NCBI GenBank assembly: GCA_043744255.1
Contig: JAYTVA010000131.1
Coordinates: 1-45,147 of the forward strand
Length of the DNA: 45,147 bases
Source of the DNA: UKL13-2 sp043744255
GTDB lineage: Bacteria > Pseudomonadota > Gammaproteobacteria > Burkholderiales > Usitatibacteraceae
Direction of reading: 5' to 3'
Part shown: piece after piece, positions 7,582 to 15,743 of the stretch
Layout of the letters: each line of letters begins with the position of its first letter
Numbering within the stretch: position 1 is the stretch's first letter
Made by a program: the position numbers and the translations under genes
Notes under the pieces: model-generated
What the model was told of the DNA's origin: nothing
Database searches by the model: none
Seen by the model: only the letters and a program-made list of their open reading frames with translations

Positions 7582-8577
7582 TCATTCGATGACCCGATCT
7601 GCGCGCTTCAGGACTTCCGGCGGAATCGTCACGCCAAGTTCGCGTGCCACTTTGAGATTGACGACGAACTCTTGTCGGGTAATTTTCTCGAATGGTGTAT
7701 CTGCTGGCTTCGCCCCTTTCAGAACCTTATCAACCACCAGCGGCATCTTCAAAACCGTGTCGGCAAAGGCCGTGCCGTAGGACATCAAGATCCCCGTGTT
7801 GGCTACGCCACCCCAAAATAGGGTGGGAATGCGGCGCGCATTTGCGAGGTCGATGATGCGTCCCTGCACCAGGAAAGACACGGGAACCTCCATGACTACT
7901 AGCACATCGGCATTTTCAGACACCATTGAATCAAACGCCCCAGCCAAGTCTGGCGTCGGGCCGCGCAGCTTGAGGGTTTGCGCCCGAATGTTCATCGTCG
8001 CTGCTGCGGCGATGTTGTCGCGCTCAATGGGTGCGAACCCACTAGCGTCAGCACCGGGAATATCCGCATCACTCAAGAACGCGACGCGAGCAAGCTTCGG
8101 AAACACCTCTTTGAGAATTGCCAACTGTCGCGCCGCTCGCAGCGGATCATGGCTAGTGATGCCGGTGACGTTTCCGCCGGGACGAGCGAGTGTCGCGGCC
8201 GCGCCGATGGCGACCGGGTCAGCGACCAACGCAGCCACGATGGGAATCGTCGTGGTGGCCTTGCGCGCGGCAGCCGTGGGCGGGCCACCGTAGGCCGCGA
8301 TCACATCAACGTTCATCGCCACCAGTTCAGCGGCAAAGCCCGGCAGACGATCCAGCTTTCCCTCAGCGAAGCGGGGTTCGAAGATGACATTTGCACCCTC
8401 CACGTAACCCAAGCGTGCAAGTTCCTTCTTCAGCAGTTCGAAGTCGGGCCCAGGCACCCGGTTAAACAACGCGCCGACGCGATAGACTTTTGCGGCTTGC
8501 TGTGCTTCTGAGGTGCCACTAGTAACGGTGGCAACAGCCGCTAGCAGCGCTAGCAGGGCAAATCGCGTGAGATTCAT
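7582..8577 (-). CDS. ABC transporter substrate-binding protein (ABC_sub_bind/TrpX type)
   Basis: A 331-residue protein with signal peptide (MNLTRFALLALLAAVATVTS...SEAQQ). The mature part matches the ABC_sub_bind family (PF04392): YRVGALF near the N-terminus, ELARLGYVEGANVIFEPRFA, LVAMNVDVIAAYGG, TTIPIVAALVADPVAIGAAA, LARPGGNVTGI, and a C-terminal LKVARELGVTIPPEVLKRAD. It would bind a small ligand in the periplasm. No permease or ATPase gene is adjacent. AGGAG lies 10 nt before the ATG at 8577. The reading frame stays open upstream to an ATG at 8712 that has its own good ribosome site and encodes a SnoaL leader fragment. Translation from there would give a fusion with a buried signal peptide. 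I prefer 8577. Confidence 0.85.
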   Translation of the reverse strand: MNLTRFALLALLAAVATVTSGTSEAQQAAKVYRVGALFNRVPGPDFELLKKELARLGYVEGANVIFEPRFAEGKLDRLPGFAAELVAMNVDVIAAYGGPPTAAARKATTTIPIVAALVADPVAIGAAATLARPGGNVTGITSHDPLRAARQLAILKEVFPKLARVAFLSDADIPGADASGFAPIERDNIAAAATMNIRAQTLKLRGPTPDLAGAFDSMVSENADVLVVMEVPVSFLVQGRIIDLANARRIPTLFWGGVANTGILMSYGTAFADTVLKMPLVVDKVLKGAKPADTPFEKITRQEFVVNLKVARELGVTIPPEVLKRADRVIE

Positions 8578-8646
8578 GTTGAGGTTGCTCCTAGGTTTCG
8601 AGTGGTTGAAAGGGCTATGCGTTGCAGTGGGCGAGAGGCATTTGGT

Positions 8647-8712
8647 GCGGCCGAACGCTTCATAGGCTTGTTGTACGACGGCAAGCGGAGAGGTGGTTTG
8701 GGTAGTACGCAT
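8647..8712 (-). pseudogene. SnoaL 5' fragment fused in frame to the next gene
   Basis: Reading from ATG 8712 gives MRTTQTTSPLAVVQQAYEAF followed by GR, against MRTTHTT...PLAVVQQAYEAFGRR in the intact SnoaL gene; 36 bp (12 codons) of the leader are absent here. At DNA level 8647-8687 and 5674-5715 are almost identical. Similarity continues through the upstream region to about 8830 (TGCGAAAATTC, GCGATCTTGAGAGC). The fragment ends after about 22 codons and runs on in frame into the ABC_sub_bind leader. A GGGAG site precedes the ATG. Confidence 0.8.
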
Positions 8713-8830
8713 AGTGTTTCTCCCTGCGAAAATTCGCGCGATAACGACGATGATTCGCACTCTCATTGCGCGATCTTGAGAGCGGTGGGTGGGCAGAGCC
8801 GGATTTGGCGAGCCGGATGCTCTCTATCGG
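8713..8830. repeat. Duplicate of the SnoaL promoter region (5776-5890)
   Basis: This stretch aligns with the DNA upstream of the SnoaL gene, including TGCGAAAATTC, TCTCAT and GATCTTGAGAGC. It may supply the promoter of the ABC_sub_bind gene. Together with the fragment at 8647-8712 it forms one duplicated unit of about 180 bp. Confidence 0.75.
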
Positions 8831-8855
8831 TGACCGGGCGAGGTCACCTCGATAG
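8824..8855 (-). terminator. Strong hairpin behind the cupin gene
   Basis: CTATCG-GTGACC pairs with GGTCAC-CT-CGATAG (one 2-nt bulge, loop GGGCGA). It lies 43 nt beyond the cupin stop codon on the minus strand. There is no T-tract, so it may be a transcript-stabilising hairpin rather than an intrinsic terminator. Confidence 0.4.
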
Positions 8856-8898
8856 TCCCACGCTGGCTGAGTTCGTGTTTTTCGGTCTCATCAACCGC

Positions 8899-9366
8899 CT
8901 ACTTCTTGCGCGGATCATCCTTTGGATCGACATAGGTGAAACCAGTTGGCCCCGTAGCGGTGGCTTGAAATACGACGGGCGCCTTACTCTTCAGGTAGTG
9001 CGGCACATTGGCCGGCTCCACGATCAGACTGCCGGGCGGATAGGCTTTAAGTTTCCGCTCATCGAACGCGTCGCCCAGCGCGTAATAGAGTGTTCCGGAC
9101 AGCACCGTCAAGGTACGCTCGTCTGGATGACTGTGTGGCAGCACCTTGTATCCGGCTGGCACGCTGACGCGCGTGATGAACATTCCCTGACTCGGATCAC
9201 CCGCAATCACGGCCACTCTTGCGCCCTTGGGTATCGGGGAATCCGGCATTTCGGCCAACTTGATCTCATTGGCCGTGATGGACTTGGCGTCGGCGCGCGC
9301 GGGCGGTGCAGCCAAGCTCGCGGCGATGGCGAAGGTTGAGATGATGGCGACATGTAGTTTGTTCAT
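8899..9366 (-). CDS. Secreted cupin-domain protein
   Basis: A 155-residue protein with a signal peptide (MNKLHVAIISTFAIAASLAA, cleavage near ARA-DAK). The start at 9366 follows AAAGGAG; the longer start at 9393 would add nine residues for which no such site was noted. The single-domain cupin is shown by GYKVLPHSHPDERTLTVLSG (motif 1, with the HSH...E metal ligands) and LIVEPANVPHYLK (motif 2, with the distal His). A small periplasmic metal-binding cupin is expected; substrate and reaction cannot be given. It stands between the ABC_sub_bind gene and the giant Asp-box gene on the same strand. Confidence 0.85.
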   Translation of the reverse strand: MNKLHVAIISTFAIAASLAAPPARADAKSITANEIKLAEMPDSPIPKGARVAVIAGDPSQGMFITRVSVPAGYKVLPHSHPDERTLTVLSGTLYYALGDAFDERKLKAYPPGSLIVEPANVPHYLKSKAPVVFQATATGPTGFTYVDPKDDPRKK

Positions 9367-9507
9367 TTGCGTCTCCTTTGTTGTTATGGACATAAGGCTG
9401 CCGACCTCCTAACGTAACTGCCGCAACTGCCGTCCAGCCTCGTCGTTACTCCGCTACGTACATCCCCGCGTGCCGCCTCGCGACCGCACGCGCAGATGCA
9501 CAACCCT

Positions 9508-12500
9508 TCACTTCCGTGTCTGCTTCTCGATAGCCACGTAATCAACGCGCGTTGATGTCCCCGGCCCTTTGAAGTTCAACACCACCGCACCCGCTCCTGA
9601 GGTGGAACCGCCGGAGATGTTGGAATAAAAGCCCTTCTTGCCGACGGTCATATCGAACAGGTTGAGAGCGTCGTTGCCCTTGTTGACGGTGGTGGGATCG
9701 CCACCATCGACAAACAGTGCGGCGTTGACCGTATCAAAGATGTTGACGTTGATCGTGTCATTGCCCTGCAAGGTAGAGATGCCAATTTTCTCGATTTGCA
9801 CAGCGGGCATGCGCAGCGCCAAGGTCGTGCCCACTTGTACGAGGATGGTGGTGTCGACCACTACGCCGACGGTATCGCCGACCGCGCTGCCAATGGTCGT
9901 CACGGTGTCGTTACCGGCCAAGGGGTTGACGGTCAGTACGCCCGAGTTGGTGAAGGCAATGGTCTGCGCAACACCGGCCAGTGCGACGCTACCGGCATTC
10001 GCGCTCGCCGGCGTGTAGTTCAGCGCATCGTCCCCTGCGGTGAGGTTGAAGGTCAGCATGTTGCCATTGACATTCACATTCACGACCGGGACGCCGCTGA
10101 TGCCGATCAAGCCGCTTCCTGAGGCGCTGGCGAAGCCTTGAATGGTGCGCGCGGCCAGATCAACGGTAACCGCACCACCGGCGACACCCACCGTAAGTCC
10201 GGGTAGCGTCAGCGAGAACTTGGCGATGGTCACCTTGAGCGCGGTCGTCGGTGGTCCGACATTGCCGGCTGAATCCTCGATGGTGGCGGTCATGTTGTAA
10301 ACACCATCGGCGAGGGACTGCACCGTGACTTGCCACACGCCGGTGGTGGTCGCATTGAACTGCGCGACTTGGATGTTGGCACCAGCGGGCAGGCTCTGCG
10401 CAAAGATACGCACAAAACCAGGCTCGTTCACCTGAATGCCAAACGACGGCGTGCTGAAAGTGGTGATGTTGTCGTCGTTGATGCCACCGGCATCTGCCGA
10501 GTCCAGCAGATCGAGTTGCCCGAGCGCAGCGGCACCCGGCGCGGTGGTGTCGAGGGTGACCACGAGCGCACCTGATTCACCACCCTGCCCGACCGCATGC
10601 AGGATGCCGCCAATGGCGATGTTGTCGGAGTTGTCGACAATCACCACGCGCGCAGTAATGAAATTGAGCCCTTCCGATAATGGCGACGTAAACGTGAACA
10701 TGAAGATACCCGGCTGTCCCGCGACCGGTGTCGCGCGGCCAACCACAACGCCGTTGCGATAGATTTGCACCTTGTATCCGGGCGCGTCATCGCTCAGCGC
10801 GGCTGCCCCGGTATCGGGCGAAAAACTCAGCGCGGCAAGTGGATTGAGATCAACGGCGAGCAAAATGGTCGGCATCGTTTTGTTGGTGACGTTATCGGTG
10901 CTGCTCGAGCCGCTATCCGAGCCGGGTGCCAGCACCAGCGCAAATGGCACTGACGCAGGTGTGTTGACGATGGTCAAATCGTAGGTGTTGATTGGCGGCA
11001 CCTGACCGGGCTCGGCAAACACGCGCACGAAATATGACTCGCCTGCCACTGCCGGGATGTAGATCGATTCCGTATTGTTGGTATCGAGTCCAGCAGTCGA
11101 GGTGGCAATCACGTTATTGAATTTATCGCGCACCTGAATATCAAGATCGGCGAAGCGGCTGTTGTAGTCGATGCTAAAAAACAATTCACCACTGCTCAGT
11201 GCAGTGACCTTGAACCAGTCTTCGTCAGTGTCGGAATGAATGGTCAGGTTTTCTCGGAGGTAAGTGCCATTGGCCCCGAGCACGGAGGCAACACCGGGAT
11301 CCCATGAATCATTTGGCTCCATTGGGTCGGGGAAGGCGGCGAGAATGTTGAACGCATCGAAATAGGTCGTCTGGCCACCCGCACCCGCAGCCGGGGGATT
11401 GGGCGGTGTTTGGTTGCCGGTCCAGATGACGTAGCCGGCACCGTTGGCAGCGGCGACACCGTTGTATTCGCCGATGCGCAGCGTGTTGGGGCCGCCATCG
11501 GTTGTGCCGCAACCCACGGGCCCGAACCGGCATGCGGCGTTCAGATCCGGATCAAACGGCAAATCGCTGATGCGAAAATCGTTGCTGAAACTCAGTCCGC
11601 CATCGCGGCTCACGGTCGCGTATTGATCGAGCAGCAGACTGCCCGCGCCGTTGGTCAACCCCCGGCGTGTATCCCACCAAGTGATGACCAGATTGCCAAG
11701 CTGATCGCTGGCACCGGTTGGGTATACCTGGAGCGTGCCGGCGGGCGCGTGACTCGCAGTGCTAAGCGCCCACGTTTGCCCGTAATCGGTAGAGCGTGCG
11801 AACCGTACTTCGCCAGCATCGCCGGTCGTGAAGTTGTCGTTGGGATCATCGTTGGCCACCACATAGACATTTCCGGGCCGAATCGGATCGGGAATGACAA
11901 AGCCCTGATTTGCCCCCTGCATCCAGAAATTGGCATTCGCAATCGCGGTTGACGCACTGCGTACATTGCACGACACAGCCGATGCAAATGAGGTCTTCTG
12001 AAAACCTGTACCAGCCTGGAACTGCGCGCCACCGTTGGAGTCTCGCAGGACAAACATCCGCGCCGTGGCAGCACCGCAGGTATCACCGTGATAAGTGGCG
12101 TACAAGTCGCCGTTCGGTGCGACCGCGACGTGCGTTGGCCAGACAAAGCCTTCGCCGCCTGCGTCCAGTTGTTGCGGCGCGGACCAGTTCGCACCGCTAT
12201 TGGTTGAGCGCGAGAACATCACCTGCGACGGGGACTCCAGCCGTGACCAAATCAAGTACAAATTGTCACGGAATGGACTGTCCAAATTTGCGTCCGCAAC
12301 GATCCATTCTTTGTCGTCGTTGTTCAACGCACCCCCTGTTGCCTCGATGGGAAGGCCAACCAGCGCGCCCGTTGTTGGATTGACTTGTTGCACAAACGAA
12401 GATATGTCAACGCGGGTAGGGGTAGCATCGTTGCCGCACAACAAATAAGCCATGAATAGCCTTCCCTGTGAATCAAATGTAACTGAGGCGTCTCCACAGA

Positions 12501-12777
12501 AGCCCCACGTCGCGATGGTGCCGTACACCGGTGGGTTCTGCGGCATGTTGGCAGTGGTCGGAAAGGTTCGACCGAAGTCGGTGGAGATCGCAACCGTGAG
12601 GCCGCGCGCCACCGCCACCACATTCGGACTGCGCGGATTGACTGCGGCACTGGTCGGCTCATTGCCACCCAAGCCGGTTTGTACGTCTTGTGCCGCGAGT
12701 GCCGCGCGGGGGAGTAATGCGATTGCGCATATCAGCATGGCCAGTGCCGTAAAGATGCAGCCGGTGATTCGTTTCAT
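9508..12777 (-). CDS. Very large secreted Asp-box protein with PPC and Ig-like domains
   Basis: A 1089-residue protein with signal peptide (MKRITGCIFTALAMLICAIA...ALA-AQD). The N-terminal ~470 residues form a sialidase-type propeller with Asp boxes STDFGRTF, STNSGANW, STDYGQTW and SRDGGLSF. Next comes a pre-peptidase C-terminal (PPC) domain starting PDPMEPNDSWD and containing DTDEDWFKV. Then follow Ig-like repeats, for example VQSLADGVYNMTATIEDSAGN. The C-terminal part is rich in beta-strand repeats with GDDALNY, GNDTVTT, GNDTINVN and GNDALNLF, which resemble degenerate RTX-like turns but lack the full nonapeptide. GGAGG precedes the ATG. No sorting signal was recognised. It is probably secreted or surface-exposed; binding or hydrolytic activity is unproven. 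Confidence 0.85.
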   Translation of the reverse strand: MKRITGCIFTALAMLICAIALLPRAALAAQDVQTGLGGNEPTSAAVNPRSPNVVAVARGLTVAISTDFGRTFPTTANMPQNPPVYGTIATWGFCGDASVTFDSQGRLFMAYLLCGNDATPTRVDISSFVQQVNPTTGALVGLPIEATGGALNNDDKEWIVADANLDSPFRDNLYLIWSRLESPSQVMFSRSTNSGANWSAPQQLDAGGEGFVWPTHVAVAPNGDLYATYHGDTCGAATARMFVLRDSNGGAQFQAGTGFQKTSFASAVSCNVRSASTAIANANFWMQGANQGFVIPDPIRPGNVYVVANDDPNDNFTTGDAGEVRFARSTDYGQTWALSTASHAPAGTLQVYPTGASDQLGNLVITWWDTRRGLTNGAGSLLLDQYATVSRDGGLSFSNDFRISDLPFDPDLNAACRFGPVGCGTTDGGPNTLRIGEYNGVAAANGAGYVIWTGNQTPPNPPAAGAGGQTTYFDAFNILAAFPDPMEPNDSWDPGVASVLGANGTYLRENLTIHSDTDEDWFKVTALSSGELFFSIDYNSRFADLDIQVRDKFNNVIATSTAGLDTNNTESIYIPAVAGESYFVRVFAEPGQVPPINTYDLTIVNTPASVPFALVLAPGSDSGSSSTDNVTNKTMPTILLAVDLNPLAALSFSPDTGAAALSDDAPGYKVQIYRNGVVVGRATPVAGQPGIFMFTFTSPLSEGLNFITARVVIVDNSDNIAIGGILHAVGQGGESGALVVTLDTTAPGAAALGQLDLLDSADAGGINDDNITTFSTPSFGIQVNEPGFVRIFAQSLPAGANIQVAQFNATTTGVWQVTVQSLADGVYNMTATIEDSAGNVGPPTTALKVTIAKFSLTLPGLTVGVAGGAVTVDLAARTIQGFASASGSGLIGISGVPVVNVNVNGNMLTFNLTAGDDALNYTPASANAGSVALAGVAQTIAFTNSGVLTVNPLAGNDTVTTIGSAVGDTVGVVVDTTILVQVGTTLALRMPAVQIEKIGISTLQGNDTINVNIFDTVNAALFVDGGDPTTVNKGNDALNLFDMTVGKKGFYSNISGGSTSGAGAVVLNFKGPGTSTRVDYVAIEKQTRK

Positions 12778-12895
12778 GGGAAGCCTCCGTCACGAATGCA
12801 GTGGATAGGAATTGAGAGCGCCCTTTATGGTTCGTTACGATGTGCTGCGCCGTTGTGAGCGGACGGGATCAACGGTGTGGCACCGCGAACAGTGA

Positions 12896-12919
12896 ACCGG
12901 GCTACATCAGCAGCCCGGT
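12896..12919 (-). terminator. Hairpin behind the cytochrome c gene
   Basis: ACCGGGCT/AGCCCGGT form an 8-bp perfect stem about 12 nt past the stop codon of the cytochrome gene. No T-tract follows on the minus strand, so it is only a possible terminator. Confidence 0.45.
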
Positions 12920-12930
12920 ACATTGGTAGA

Positions 12931-13491
12931 TCAATAATTGTTTGGCAAGGATGGAATCGCGCTCAGATATTCATACACGGCGAGCAGATCAGAATCGATC
13001 ATGCGTCCGTAAACCGGCCACGGCATCACTTGCAAAATGTGGCTCGGATTATCCGGGTCGCGACCAGTGCGCATCAACGACAAAAATTCATCGCGGGTGA
13101 GGCCGGCCGGTCGGCCGTTTTGATCCGGCGTGATATTTTTTGACTTCAACGCGGGACCAAATGGCGCGCCGCCCGCGAGGTATTTGGCCGCATTGATGAC
13201 CAGTGGCTGGCCTTGGTGCGGGTCACCGCCCGGCGCAAACGACGGGAACGTGTGGCAATCGTTGCACCCGCCTTGCGCGTTGACGATGTAGCTGCCCAAC
13301 CAAACTTTTGCGTGAGACTTGCCACGCAGATCCAGCTTGACCGGCGCAATCGCACGACCCACCTTGATGCGACTACCACCAGCGTCCCCGTCGTCGTCAT
13401 CGGCGTAGGCCACCGATGCACAACTGAGCGCGACAGAAACAGCGAGTACTGAAAATGCCGATTTGCAGGATGCATTTGCAAAGAGTTTCAT
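12931..13491 (-). CDS. Periplasmic monohaem cytochrome c
   Basis: A 186-residue protein with signal peptide (residues 1-30, ASVAYA-DDD). Haem is attached at CNDCH (76-80), and Met156 in QVMPWPVYG is the likely axial ligand. The C-terminal helix LLAVYEYLSAIPSLP is typical of class I cytochromes c. An acidic DDDDGDAGG segment follows the signal. The start at 13491 has GGAGG upstream and gives a clean signal peptide; the longer open frame to 13617 does not. A role in periplasmic electron transfer is expected. The redox partner is unknown, though a dihaem lipoprotein is encoded about 2 kb upstream. The 22-bp dyad element lies about 190 bp before its start. Confidence 0.9.
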   Translation of the reverse strand: MKLFANASCKSAFSVLAVSVALSCASVAYADDDDGDAGGSRIKVGRAIAPVKLDLRGKSHAKVWLGSYIVNAQGGCNDCHTFPSFAPGGDPHQGQPLVINAAKYLAGGAPFGPALKSKNITPDQNGRPAGLTRDEFLSLMRTGRDPDNPSHILQVMPWPVYGRMIDSDLLAVYEYLSAIPSLPNNY

Positions 13492-13679
13492 GACTAAGCC
13501 TCCATCAGAAATTGGATCAAAGGAGCCAGCATCAATTGATCGCTGGCCACCAAGATATCCACTCCAAGCCGTCTCCGCTTCCGGATCGTAGGACATCGCG
13601 TGGTGTGCCGTCCGCAACTCGTGACCGCGCGTTCGGGTCGCACCAACGAAGCGACAGGCTAGTCCCTGCGGTTCACGCG

Positions 13680-13701
13680 CGCAATACTCCGTTCGGAGTA
13701 C
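13680..13701. repeat. 22-bp dyad element, copy 3
   Basis: Identical over 22 bases to the copies at 6007 and 7444 and in the same orientation, with the 16-bp dyad TACTCCGTTCGGAGTA. The outer flanks differ from copies 1 and 2. It lies between the cytochrome c gene and the end of the LuxR-type gene. Confidence 0.85.
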
Positions 13702-13735
13702 TGGCGGCCCAAATCACCCTTTGGGCATCCCTCAA

Positions 13736-14527
13736 TTAGGGGATGAGGGCGCTGAGTTGGGTCCGATTCGCCGTGTGCGTTTTGACGTACATGCGTCGCA
13801 ACTGGGTTTTGATCGTCAGCTCACTCTTGCCGAGAATCTGCCCTATTTCCCAATTGGTCTTGCCGAGGCGTAACAACTCCAACACCTGCCGCTCGGCGGG
13901 AGAAACCAGGATGTGCACTTGCGACATTTGCTGCACATGTTCACTGGTTTCCAAATCACTGATGCGTTGCCACGCATCGCCCAGAAAATTCGTGCAGGCA
14001 CTGTGGATCAACCCCTTGAACTGCTCCGGCATGTTGGCAAGGTTGAGCAGCAGCACGAAGGTCATGCGGCCACTTTGAATATCGACCCCGCCATCGACAA
14101 TGCCGTTCTCGATACCGTGTTTGAGCAAACTGCATACCCATTGGGCGTCTTGCTCCGCACAGTATTGTTGTGGCTCGATCATTTGCGGTTCGTGCGTTTC
14201 AAGCCATTTCGCCAACGGCGGGCAGCATAGTGCACCCGAGGGCAATCTGAGGTCAGCCGTGAAACTCGCCGGCACATCCACGCAGAGTACGCGATCAACC
14301 GCGTAGCCGCCGTAGTGAACGTGACCAAAACCAAGCACAGTCGATTGATGTTCCATTAACCCTCTGAGCGGCCCGCGCACCCACTCAATCAGCGCCTGCT
14401 CGGTGCTAATGGTCGCTGCGGTTTTTGTTGACGCGCGCGTCCAGCTCAGCAGAATTTCATCATGCAATGCATCCAGCATGGGCAGCATTCGCGACACGGC
14501 GGTACGAAGAACCAGATTCTCTCGCAT
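13736..14527 (-). CDS. LuxR-family regulator, EpsA-like
   Basis: A 263-residue protein. The C-terminal ~65 residues are a LuxR/GerE helix-turn-helix: SPAERQVLELLRLGKTNWEI, GQILGKSELTIKTQLRRMYV, ending ANRTQLSALIP. The N-terminal ~190 residues lack a recognisable receiver Asp or autoinducer-binding pattern. They resemble the N-terminal part of the EpsA-type regulators linked to exopolysaccharide/PEP-CTERM loci in betaproteobacteria. That assignment is from memory and moderate. AAGGGG precedes the ATG. No exopolysaccharide genes are in the window. It sits in the middle of the minus-strand set of secreted proteins and could regulate them; the nearby 22-bp dyads are candidate but untested sites. 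A hairpin overlaps its stop codon (13724-13743). Confidence 0.8.
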   Translation of the reverse strand: MRENLVLRTAVSRMLPMLDALHDEILLSWTRASTKTAATISTEQALIEWVRGPLRGLMEHQSTVLGFGHVHYGGYAVDRVLCVDVPASFTADLRLPSGALCCPPLAKWLETHEPQMIEPQQYCAEQDAQWVCSLLKHGIENGIVDGGVDIQSGRMTFVLLLNLANMPEQFKGLIHSACTNFLGDAWQRISDLETSEHVQQMSQVHILVSPAERQVLELLRLGKTNWEIGQILGKSELTIKTQLRRMYVKTHTANRTQLSALIP

Positions 14528-14649
14528 TGTTTTTCCCCTTCACGTGATAGGTGGTACGTGATGGTGCAGCGTTCATCTCTGTATTGAACAGACGCCAGCG
14601 CGAGCCGTTAGCCCTTAACTTTGCATAAAGGCCGGGGCGCTTTACTGGT

Positions 14650-14673
14650 CGGCGCAAAACCCCGCCGTTTTTT
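14650..14673 (+). terminator. Terminator-like hairpin with no gene before it
   Basis: CGGCG...CGCCG followed by T6 (14668-14673) reads as a short intrinsic terminator on the plus strand. No plus-strand gene precedes it. It lies in the 230-bp gap between the LuxR-type and Vgb-like genes. It could end a small RNA or be chance. Confidence 0.3.
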
Positions 14674-14757
14674 AATATAACGGAAAATGAATTTGTGCGT
14701 GTCGAAATGTGTCGCTAATGAAACACAGCCGACGGTTTTCAATTTGATGCCTGGCGG

Positions 14758-15705
14758 CTACTTGTCGCGCACCACCACCAGACGATCATTGGCCGACTCC
14801 GCACCCCACACCTCGCCTGCCCGACCCAACATCTGCCGCACCGATGCGCTTTTTTGATCGCTCACAAAGCTCGTCCATTTTTCGCTGTCGGGATCAAAGC
14901 GCATGATCGCGTTGCTGGTCCATTCGGTCGTCCACACTTTGTCTTTGTCATCGACGTACACCGAATAGGTGTGCGCGCCATCGACGGGTGGGCGAAACAT
15001 TTTCCACGCTAGTGTTTTCGGGTTGTACACCGACAAGTTGCCGGAATTCCATTCGCTGACCCAGATATTTCCCTTCGAGTCCGGCCACACACGGCGCGCA
15101 CCTTGTAGCTTGGTCGGCGGTTCAATCACGGTTGCCTGACCGCTGGCGCGATCAATTTTGGCGATGTGATTTCCGCCCAGCGATGCGTAGTACACCTCGC
15201 CCGATGGCGTGGTGGCGATGCCGTAAGGCCCGCGCCCGCCGGGGGCTTTCCACACTTTTACCTCGCTGGTTTTCGGATCAACGCTGCCGTAAAAGCCACT
15301 TTGTCCAGTGTACCAAAGCACGCCACTGCCATCGAAGGTTGCGGTGTTGAGATTGGTGTATGGCGTGCCAGCGGGCAGCGGAAAAACTTTTACCTGCCGC
15401 GTTTTTGCGTCCACGCGCACGATGGCGTTTTGCCCACTATCGGTGATCCACGCCGCACCGTCGTGGCCGACAATGACACCGTGCGGCGACGAGCCTTTGC
15501 CGAGTGCGACCAACTCGGTCTTGCCGGTCTTGGGGTCGAGAATGCCGAGGTGGCCGCTACGCTGCGCGGTCCACCACACGTTGCCATCAGGCGCAGCGGC
15601 GACATCGTGCGCGTGTCCACCGGGTGGGATGGGGTAGTAGCGAACTTCCGCAGCGGTGGCGCTTGCGACCATCGCGAGCGCGACAAGTAGAAAAAAACGT
15701 TTCAT
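14758..15705 (-). CDS. Secreted Vgb-like (virginiamycin B lyase family) beta-propeller
   Basis: A 315-residue protein with signal peptide (MKRFFLLVALAMVASATAAE). Repeated blade motifs of the type HDVAAAPDGNVWWTAQRSGH, HGVIVGHDGAAWITDSGQNA, YGIATTPSGEVYYASLGGNH and RVWPDSKGNIWVSEWNSGNL define the seven-bladed streptogramin lyase (Vgb)-type propeller. In most bacteria such secreted homologues are not antibiotic lyases, and I see no basis to claim resistance. CAGGAG precedes the ATG. It lies 38 nt behind the YVTN/cytochrome lipoprotein gene on the same strand, so the two are probably co-transcribed. Confidence 0.85.
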   Translation of the reverse strand: MKRFFLLVALAMVASATAAEVRYYPIPPGGHAHDVAAAPDGNVWWTAQRSGHLGILDPKTGKTELVALGKGSSPHGVIVGHDGAAWITDSGQNAIVRVDAKTRQVKVFPLPAGTPYTNLNTATFDGSGVLWYTGQSGFYGSVDPKTSEVKVWKAPGGRGPYGIATTPSGEVYYASLGGNHIAKIDRASGQATVIEPPTKLQGARRVWPDSKGNIWVSEWNSGNLSVYNPKTLAWKMFRPPVDGAHTYSVYVDDKDKVWTTEWTSNAIMRFDPDSEKWTSFVSDQKSASVRQMLGRAGEVWGAESANDRLVVVRDK

Positions 15706-15743
15706 CGCTGTCTCCTGTTTGAACGGGAGACATGATTACATCA

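Noticed and set aside
9508..10150. RTX toxin type I secretion signal at the C-terminus of the 1089-aa protein
   Set aside because: GND motifs are present but the full GGxGxDxLx nonapeptide array is not, and the protein has a Sec signal peptide.
14650..14673. Plus-strand hairpin with T6 as evidence of a small RNA
   Set aside because: No promoter of good quality was found before it; kept only as a weak terminator-like feature.
14758..15705. Streptogramin resistance by a Vgb lyase
   Set aside because: Secreted Vgb-like propellers are common and mostly not antibiotic lyases; catalytic residues could not be confirmed.
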